Positions 40,785-46,179 of a stretch of 46,179 nt of DNA are shown piece by piece; the stretch's first letter is position 1; every line of letters starts with the position of its first letter. The stretch spans positions 1-46,179 of the forward strand of contig JAGOLX010000048.1 in assembly GCA_017993835.1 (NCBI GenBank), written 5' to 3'. The notes below the pieces were generated by a model, which was given only the letters and a program-made list of their open reading frames with translations, did no database searches and had not been told where the DNA came from. This DNA is from Phycisphaerae bacterium (GTDB lineage Bacteria; Planctomycetota; Phycisphaerae; Sedimentisphaerales; Anaerobacaceae). The translations under genes were made by a program, and so were the position numbers.

Positions 40785-42065
40785 TCATTGGGGATTTCCG
40801 TTGCTGCCTTGGATGATTCCCAGCCGAACGGCCAGCAGGGTTGGCTCGACGATGTGCAGGTTGTTCAGCAGCGGCTCGGTGTACCTGATGTCCCCGAATT
40901 CGGCGCCGTCGAAGTGGTGCTCCTTGCCGACGTGGTTGTTCCAGTCGACGCCCTCGGTGAGGAATCCCGTATCCCGCTGGTGATGCCTGGCGATGGCTCG
41001 CAGGATGGTCAGGCCGTCCTGCGTGTACTGCTCGTTGGCGGTGTCCTCATAGGCCTCGAAATAGGCCATCGCCGCCTCCGCGTTCTCCCAGAGATACGCG
41101 GTGTCCCAGCTCTTCTCCATGTACAGCAGGCCTTGGGTCTGGACGCCATTGCGGTCCTCCGTCATCTTGAACTGGTCGAGTCCTGCCAGGCACCTGTCGT
41201 AGGCGAAGGCCCGCACAGCGTCGTCATTCAGGAGCTTCGCTACCTGTCGCAGCGCGCGGAACGCGACGGAATAGGCGACGCTCTCGTGTTCGTCGTACGT
41301 GTCGTGATTGATGCTGCCGAAGAATCCGCCTGCGTCGACGAAGACCCTCACGGTTCGTCGGATCGCCTGGCTGTAGTCGGCGAGTCCACGCTGCGTGAGG
41401 GCGGCGTTCAGTTGGATGATGAACAGGCCGTCGCCGCTCTTGTCGAAGAGGATGTCACTGTCGCCATAGGCGTTCTGGGGATAGTGCTCGCCGTCGGGCT
41501 TGCACCGTCTCGGATACCAGCCGTTGGAAGTGGGCCGGATGTTCCGATGAATCCAGTCCGCGGTCTTCACTGCGACGTCCCGCATCGCAGTCCTTCGCGG
41601 CTCGTCCACGAGGTCGCTGAAGATCAGCAGTTGATACGCGATCTTGGCCATCGAGCCCGGGCAGAACCAGTTGCTCTTGTGCTGGTAGTTCAGGCAGAAC
41701 TGGTTGGTCGTCGTCTCGCGGTATCCTGTGATGAAGCCGGTGTCGTAATCGATGAAGCCGTCTTTGAGGACGTGGTCGAGCAGTCGCAGGGCCCTGGCCT
41801 GGAGTTCCGCATCCTTCTCGTACAGGCCGAAGGCGTAGAGTTCGTAGGCTCCGCCGACGGCGTTGGCCGCCCAGCCGGGGCCTTCGAGATTGCCGAAGTC
41901 GTGCCAGCCCATGACGGCGCCGTCTTTGTCCACGAAGCTGGACTTGCAGCACAGATTCCCGTTGTACTCGACGAGCGTCCGCTCCACCGTGAAGCGGACA
42001 CTGTCTCTTGCGGAATCGAGGATCGTGTAGCTTGGGTCCTCCGGGAGGCTAAAAAGAGCCCCCAA
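40785..42065 (-). CDS. Six-hairpin (alpha/alpha-barrel) glycosidase-like protein, probably missing its N-terminus
   Basis: The frame of 426 codons starts only at a TTG (42063-42065) that lies inside the terminator hairpin of the upstream GH172 gene. The product begins abruptly with SLPEDPSYTILDSARDSVRF and has no signal peptide, although all cluster neighbours that act on glycans are exported. The body has the pattern of an alpha/alpha six-hairpin fold: GNLEGPGWAANAVGGAYELYAFG, KSNWFCPGSMAKIAYQLLIFSDL, NAYGDSDILFDKSGDGLFIIQ, DTAYLWENAEAAMAYFEAYED. The glycosidase family is not certain. Loss of 5' sequence by deletion or insertion of the hairpin is the likeliest explanation; expression would need read-through and a weak start. 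Confidence 0.65.
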   Translation of the reverse strand: MGALFSLPEDPSYTILDSARDSVRFTVERTLVEYNGNLCCKSSFVDKDGAVMGWHDFGNLEGPGWAANAVGGAYELYAFGLYEKDAELQARALRLLDHVLKDGFIDYDTGFITGYRETTTNQFCLNYQHKSNWFCPGSMAKIAYQLLIFSDLVDEPRRTAMRDVAVKTADWIHRNIRPTSNGWYPRRCKPDGEHYPQNAYGDSDILFDKSGDGLFIIQLNAALTQRGLADYSQAIRRTVRVFVDAGGFFGSINHDTYDEHESVAYSVAFRALRQVAKLLNDDAVRAFAYDRCLAGLDQFKMTEDRNGVQTQGLLYMEKSWDTAYLWENAEAAMAYFEAYEDTANEQYTQDGLTILRAIARHHQRDTGFLTEGVDWNNHVGKEHHFDGAEFGDIRYTEPLLNNLHIVEPTLLAVRLGIIQGSNGNPQ

Positions 42066-44151
42066 CGCGGGCCTGCGCGTTGGGGGTCTCCATGCTTGTC
42101 GTCGTGCTTTCGAGCTTTACGTAATCCAGTCCGAACATGTAGCTCTTGACGGCCTTCTCGTTGGCGCCGACGATCTCAACCTTGAGCACGTGCCGGCCCT
42201 GGCTCAGATCGTGCGCGCCCATGTCGAGGACGCCGGTGGCGACGACGCCGTCGTTGAACAGGTCGATGGGGTTGCCGAGCTTGTTGCCGTCGAGATAGAG
42301 CTGCACGATGCCGTAGTCGATGGCCTTCGTGAGCTGCATCTTGACCCGATAGTTTCCGGCCTTGGCCACCGGGACTGCCAGTTCGAGCGTATTGCCCGGC
42401 TTGGCGTCGGTCCACCACAGGTGCGCCTCGTTGCTCCACGGGTCGCCGTAGCCGGACATGTCCTGGACCTGCGTGTTGCCGCCGGTCTTCGAGAGGATCT
42501 TCAACTCCTCGCCTTCCAGAGCGCCCTTGACCTTGGGGATCTCGACGGCGACCCAATAGCCTTTGCGCTGATCGACTGGGACGACCTCATAGGGGTCACG
42601 CTGTCCCGCGGCCTGATACCAGTACGTCGTTGCAGCGTACAGCGTGGGCTTGGTGTTCGGATAGTACTTCTCGATGGCCGCTTCGAACGAGGTCTGGAAC
42701 GGGACGTTGTCCGTGATGTGCCAGCGGTTGACCGAGATATGGCCCTTGTTGTTCATGCTGATCGTCTGGTTGTGGTAGCAGTTCTGGAACAGCGTCGGGT
42801 TGCACCAGGCATAGCCGAAGTAGTCCTCGGAGCCGGTGCCGAAGGTGGAGGGGAACTTCTCGCCGTCGACGAAGAACTTCTCGTCGCCCTCGCCCCACCA
42901 GCCGCCGCGGGGGTTCCAGACGTGCAGCATGACGCCGCAGAAGCGGCCGCGACCGTCGGTCTTGAGCATCGTCCAGTCGATCTTCTTTCGCTCGGGGTCC
43001 GTCGGCAGGAAGGCGTCCCGATGCCACTTGGCGTGGAATCGACCGAGGGTCTCGATGGGTTCCGTCACCGGAGCGTGGCTGATCGTGAACTTGATCTTGC
43101 GTTCCTTGTCCCCGTCGTTGGTGACTTTGATCACGGCCCCGTTCTCGACGGGCATGTACCAGCGGCAGTAGAAACCCGCGTCGTTCATGCCCAGAGGGAA
43201 CGATCCGTACGGGTTCACGCCGGGAGCGGTGCCGAAGAAATCGCCCAGGGGCGCCCACACGCTCGGCCGCGATTCCCCATCCCAGTACATGTGCAACGTC
43301 AGTTCGCGAAGGATGTCCCGATCCTCCGGGGAAGAGGGCAGATCCATGCTCACGTCGATTCCCGTGATCGCCCACTTGCCTTCGAGCTGCAGGACGGTGA
43401 CCGTCTTGCCCGGCGGGAGCGTCACGGGCTGGGTCATCTTCTGCTGGCCTCGACGCCGAACCTCGGGTGCGCCGGCACGCGACAGAATGGCGTTGGCTCG
43501 CTCCAGAGCATGCTTCTCCTCGTCGGAGAGGTTTCGCGTGAAGGTCGGCAGGATGGTGTCCTTCGGATAGGTCGTGTAGGTGAAGTGGTAGTAGGCTCCC
43601 CAGTCGCCCTCCGCGACGATCTTGCAGGACTTCTGGAAGGGGATGGGGACGTAGCAGTTCTGGCCTCGGGCCGCCTCATGCACGAGGGCCGGATAGACGA
43701 ACGGCTCGTTTTCGCAGTTGAAGTAGCCGATGAAGGGCAGATCGACCACCGGTTGGGCCTGGCCGTCGAGGTAGATCTTCACGTGCCCCTCTTTTGCGAG
43801 GGCCGACCAGGTTCGCCAGATGACCGCGGGCCCTTCGATCTCCGCGAAGACCAGCGTATTGCCCTCCTTGCGGATGATCCCGTTCCCGTCGCCGTTGGCG
43901 TCCCAATTCAGGTACTCGCCCGAGGCTGCGTCGTACTTGCTGGCGCGGTCCCAGCTCGACTGCTGGGCGCACGTCTCGCCCGGCGCCGGCAGGGTGGCCA
44001 GGTAGTCCAGGTCCGTCAGGCGATTGACCAGATCAATGTAGGTCAACTTCTGGGCTGCGCCGGTCTGTGTCGCTGCCAGCATCGAGATCGCGAGACAACA
44101 GCCCGCCAGGGAGTGGATGAACCGCGTGATGTTCTGCTCACTGATTCTCAT
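42049..44151 (-). CDS. Secreted GH172-type (DUF2961) glycoside hydrolase
   Basis: A 700-residue exported enzyme. GGAGGT lies five to six bases before ATG 44151 and a signal peptide follows (GCCLAISMLAATQTGAAQ). The DUF2961/GH172 core (residues ~40-470) contains the two catalytic glutamates at the expected spacing of 21: Glu421 in GWWGEGDEKF and Glu442 in GTGSEDYFGYAW. Known GH172 members act on fructofuranosides and D-arabinofuranosides. A C-terminal beta-sandwich (GNYRVKMQLTKAIDYGIVQLYLDG ... VLKVEIVGANEKAVKSYMFGLDYVKLE) is the usual DUF2961-associated domain. The final ~18 residues (STTTSMETPNAQARVGGSF) are encoded by a terminator hairpin and look foreign to the family. Confidence 0.9.
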   Translation of the reverse strand: MRISEQNITRFIHSLAGCCLAISMLAATQTGAAQKLTYIDLVNRLTDLDYLATLPAPGETCAQQSSWDRASKYDAASGEYLNWDANGDGNGIIRKEGNTLVFAEIEGPAVIWRTWSALAKEGHVKIYLDGQAQPVVDLPFIGYFNCENEPFVYPALVHEAARGQNCYVPIPFQKSCKIVAEGDWGAYYHFTYTTYPKDTILPTFTRNLSDEEKHALERANAILSRAGAPEVRRRGQQKMTQPVTLPPGKTVTVLQLEGKWAITGIDVSMDLPSSPEDRDILRELTLHMYWDGESRPSVWAPLGDFFGTAPGVNPYGSFPLGMNDAGFYCRWYMPVENGAVIKVTNDGDKERKIKFTISHAPVTEPIETLGRFHAKWHRDAFLPTDPERKKIDWTMLKTDGRGRFCGVMLHVWNPRGGWWGEGDEKFFVDGEKFPSTFGTGSEDYFGYAWCNPTLFQNCYHNQTISMNNKGHISVNRWHITDNVPFQTSFEAAIEKYYPNTKPTLYAATTYWYQAAGQRDPYEVVPVDQRKGYWVAVEIPKVKGALEGEELKILSKTGGNTQVQDMSGYGDPWSNEAHLWWTDAKPGNTLELAVPVAKAGNYRVKMQLTKAIDYGIVQLYLDGNKLGNPIDLFNDGVVATGVLDMGAHDLSQGRHVLKVEIVGANEKAVKSYMFGLDYVKLESTTTSMETPNAQARVGGSF
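42051..42090 (-). terminator. Intrinsic terminator overlapping the 3' end of the GH172 gene
   Basis: On the minus strand GAG-A-CCCCCAACGCG (42090-42076) pairs with CGCGTTGGGGG-CTC (42069-42056), one bulged A, loop CAGGCC, followed by TTTTT (42055-42051). The stem is in the last 14 codons of the GH172 frame and the U-tract runs into its TAG stop. Confidence 0.85.
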
Positions 44152-44352
44152 TCTCTACCTCCTTTCAATGCGTTTGTTGCTGCCGCCGGATCGGTGGCGG
44201 AGGGACTTCATTTCCCACGTCGGTATTCTAATAACAAAGGCTCTTTCCCGCCAGCAAGTTCCTGTTTCTCGGGAACCCGCCGGCAGAAGAGAGCCTGCGA
44301 TCCATCGTGACATGAGGGCTTTTGCCTGCCCTCGCGGTGGATGTGTCGGCGG

Positions 44353-45303
44353 CTACTGTCCGCTGTACTGGATCGGGCAGCCGTAGGGCGGCGTCGCGGG
44401 CATGCTCACCCGCTGGCCCGCCAGCAGTTCGGACAGGGCCTTGTCCACGTAATTGGTGGTCCCAACGCCCGGCTTGTCGCGTGCGGCGTTGTCGATGGCC
44501 CCCTCGTAGACGATTGCCCCGTTCTTGTCGATGACGAACATGTGGGGCGTGCTCCTCGCGCCGTACAGCCGGCCGACCTGGCCGGACCGGTCGTCCAGGA
44601 TCGGATAGGGCAGCTTGTGCTTCTCGGCATATGTCCGGTTGGCCTCGAGCGTCGACGCGCCGGTGCTGTTCACCGCCAGCCAGACGACCCTCTGGTCCTT
44701 GTACTTGGCCGCCAGATCCGCCATCGTATGGGCGGTCTCATGGTGATATCGGGAAAAGGGGCACTCCGGATTGATCCATTCGAGGACCACAATGCGTCCC
44801 TTGTAGTCCGAGAGCTTGATGTTCTTTCTGCTGAAGCTGTCCAGCTCGAACTGCGGCGCCCGCCTGCGGCGAATCCGTTCGGCATCGACGCCGCCTCGCT
44901 CTGGGCGCTCCCGCCCCGCCCGCTGCAACTCGGACTGCTGCTGATCGAGATTCACCAGCGCCCTCTGGAACTCCTGCTGGCGGGTGTCGATCAACGCCTT
45001 GACCTGGGCGGCGGTCTCGGTGGCCTTTTCCTTGATTGCCGTCTGCTGGATGGCCTGCAACTGGGCGATCAGCGCTTTGTGGGCTGCCTTCAGTTCATTG
45101 ATCTGTTGCTGGAGCTTCTGATGCTGCAGCTTGGGTTCGGTTGAGGGTTGTGCCCCTGCGGCGTCAGGAGCCGTCGCGCTCGCGGCATTCGACCGTTGCC
45201 TCGGCCGCTCCGTCCTCTCCCGGGTCGGCGTCTGGCCAGGACCCGTGGAGGCCAACGCGAGGATTATCCCCAAGGCACTGAGAGAGAAGACCGTTCTGTT
45301 CAT
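44353..45303 (-). CDS. Secreted thioredoxin-fold (redoxin) protein with coiled coil and CPFS motif
   Basis: A 316-residue exported protein. AGGAG precedes ATG 45303 by eight bases, followed by a signal peptide (VFSLSALGIILALASTGPGQ). Residues about 60-130 form a long coiled coil (QHQKLQQQINELKAAHKAL ... ATETAAQVKALIDTRQQ). A redoxin domain follows: RIVVLEWINPECPFSRYHH holds C-P-F-S in place of CxxC, then WLAVNSTG, LDDRSGQVGRLYGARSTPHMFVIDKNG. The C-terminal GCPIQY supplies a second conserved Cys, as in related planctomycete redoxins. Thiol-disulfide or peroxide chemistry in the periplasm is likely. It precedes the GH172 gene on the same strand by about 200 bases. Confidence 0.8.
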   Translation of the reverse strand: MNRTVFSLSALGIILALASTGPGQTPTRERTERPRQRSNAASATAPDAAGAQPSTEPKLQHQKLQQQINELKAAHKALIAQLQAIQQTAIKEKATETAAQVKALIDTRQQEFQRALVNLDQQQSELQRAGRERPERGGVDAERIRRRRAPQFELDSFSRKNIKLSDYKGRIVVLEWINPECPFSRYHHETAHTMADLAAKYKDQRVVWLAVNSTGASTLEANRTYAEKHKLPYPILDDRSGQVGRLYGARSTPHMFVIDKNGAIVYEGAIDNAARDKPGVGTTNYVDKALSELLAGQRVSMPATPPYGCPIQYSGQ

Positions 45304-45462
45304 GTCGTTATTCTCCTGAACTGAATGTTCGTCCTGATTCGGATCACCGGGCTCAGAATGCCCCAGGCCGGGCGGGAATCGAGGTTCCGCCTCTGGCCTG
45401 GCGGGTCAGTGTACCTGTTTCTACTCTCGCAAGCCACAGGAAGTTCGCAGCGTGGCGAGGGA

Positions 45463-45656
45463 GGGGTACATGTCCGTTCCTGCGGCCTCCCGCAGAGTGA
45501 CGAAACGTTGCCCCGACTCTGTCATTCCTGCGCCAAGCAGGAATCCAGGAACCGTGGCGTGCGGCGTGTCCCAGGAAGTGGATTCCCGCGTTCGCGGGAA
45601 TGACAACCCAGGGTCTCCATGAACCCCTGTTGCATATGCGCAGATACGGTCCTGCA
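45463..45656 (-). repeat. MITE-like element, copy 4
   Basis: About 194 bases. Left end ggggtacatgtccgttcctgcgg, right end cgcagatacggtcctgca; internal palindromes CATTCCTGCGCCAAGCAGGAAT (45524-45545) and GATTCCCGCGTTCGCGGGAATG (45582-45603). It is nearly the reverse complement of copy 3. The group II intron begins at its last base. Confidence 0.75.
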
Positions 45657-46179
45657 GTGCGCCGTGAAGAAAGGCGCTGTGGTCTAACGGGTGCAAGTCC
45701 CGTCCGGGAAGTTGGAGTCATTCCACCCGGTAGCAGTCGAAGCCGTCGCGGAGGCAACGAAGCGGCGGGAGCCTTCGACGGAAAGGGCGGTTAAGCCGTC
45801 CCGCGAATCGGCAGGCGGTAACGTGAGTGAACGCTGAGCAGGCCTCGAAAAGTCTGATGCCCAAGCCGACCCACCTGCATGTTGGGGAAGGCCGCCGTCA
45901 CGGACGAGCAGACGAATGACCCAGACTCCGTGGTTGGGCCGGGGTAGTGGCGACCGCATGCCGAGAAAGACGACAGACGCAACACGGGAAGTCCCCCCGG
46001 TGAGGGCGTGTGCCCCTCAACCGGCAGCCCGCGAGGGTCAGGCCGGGCCGTCGGGGATGACGGAAAGGCCCGTAGTACCGAAGAAGCGGCTAATCCCCGC
46101 GGAGGGAAGGGGCCTTGGTTGAAGGAGCAGCGAACGAAACGACGAAGGACGAAGGAGATTGACGATGAGTCTACCCCCT
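45657..46179 (+). mobile_element. Group II intron, 5' part (ribozyme domain I onward), cut by the window end
   Basis: The 5' end GTGCGCC matches the GUGYG start of group II introns, and the next signature, cgggtgcaagtcccgt (45695-45710), is the conserved domain I segment of bacterial introns. Long structured RNA without frames follows until 46164, where the intron-encoded protein begins. The upstream exon is the terminal repeat of MITE-like copy 4 (...tacggtcctgca). Confidence 0.85.
46165..46179 (+). CDS. ltrA: Intron-encoded reverse transcriptase/maturase, first codons only
   Basis: ATG 46165 stands eight bases after AAGGAG (46152-46157) inside the group II intron, where the LtrA-type reverse transcriptase/maturase of such introns starts. 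Only five codons (MSLPP) are in the window, so the identity rests on position alone. Confidence 0.55.

Overview
The window reads as a high-GC bacterial chromosome fragment, most likely a planctomycete of the Phycisphaerae/Sedimentisphaerales type. The grounds are gene content: a Tat-exported sulfatase, GH29, GH116 and GH172-type glycosidases, Tat-exported oxidoreductase-like and sugar-isomerase-like proteins, a DUF6057-like membrane protein, a CxxCH PD40 protein, and very many dispersed palindromic repeats. Taxonomy is inferred from these families, not measured.

Layout. 0-5.9 kb: a ferritin-like protein, a fusion of a class-C serine hydrolase with a glycosidase-like barrel, a secreted propeller-like protein and a protein of the 'KSTGPRTPEGK' family. 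5.9-14.8 kb: an accessory stretch with an orphan gene, a GH29 fucosidase fused to an FGE-like domain, a 3'-truncated IS30 transposase, an esterase with a replaced tail, an IS200-type element with its hairpins, tRNA-Phe-like fragments flanking a small membrane protein, and long gene-poor runs filled with repeats. 14.8-27.1 kb: mostly housekeeping or conserved genes (acylphosphatase, GT-C-like membrane protein, GAF-PP2C phosphatase, fused cytidylate kinase/PlsC acyltransferase, zeta-like kinase with a 59-residue partner, 4Fe-4S protein, glutaminyl cyclotransferase, DUF6057 plus PD40 pair). 27.1-29.2 kb: two small membrane proteins (one interrupted by TGA) and a VapBC module with a clear promoter/operator. 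29.2-35 kb: Tat sulfatase, a three-gene minus-strand operon (sugar isomerase-like, aldo/keto reductase-like, tetraheme lipoprotein) and an MBL-fold protein. 35-45.3 kb: a minus-strand cluster for secreted carbohydrate degradation (redoxin, GH172, six-hairpin protein, GH116, nitroreductase, large secreted protein). 45.4-46.2 kb: a repeat element and, abutting it, the 5' part of a group II intron whose encoded protein begins at the window edge.

How the parts work together. The minus-strand cluster from 45.3 to 37.1 kb looks like a periplasmic glycan-processing unit. The fucosidase and sulfatase suggest use of fucosylated or sulfated polysaccharides.

The most unusual signals are an intrinsic terminator lying inside the last codons of the GH172 gene and ahead of a headless downstream gene, a palindromic repeat inserted in frame in the cyclotransferase gene, a four-copy MITE-like family with terminal inverted repeats (one copy abutting the group II intron), several domain fusions, and a small membrane-protein gene split by one TGA.
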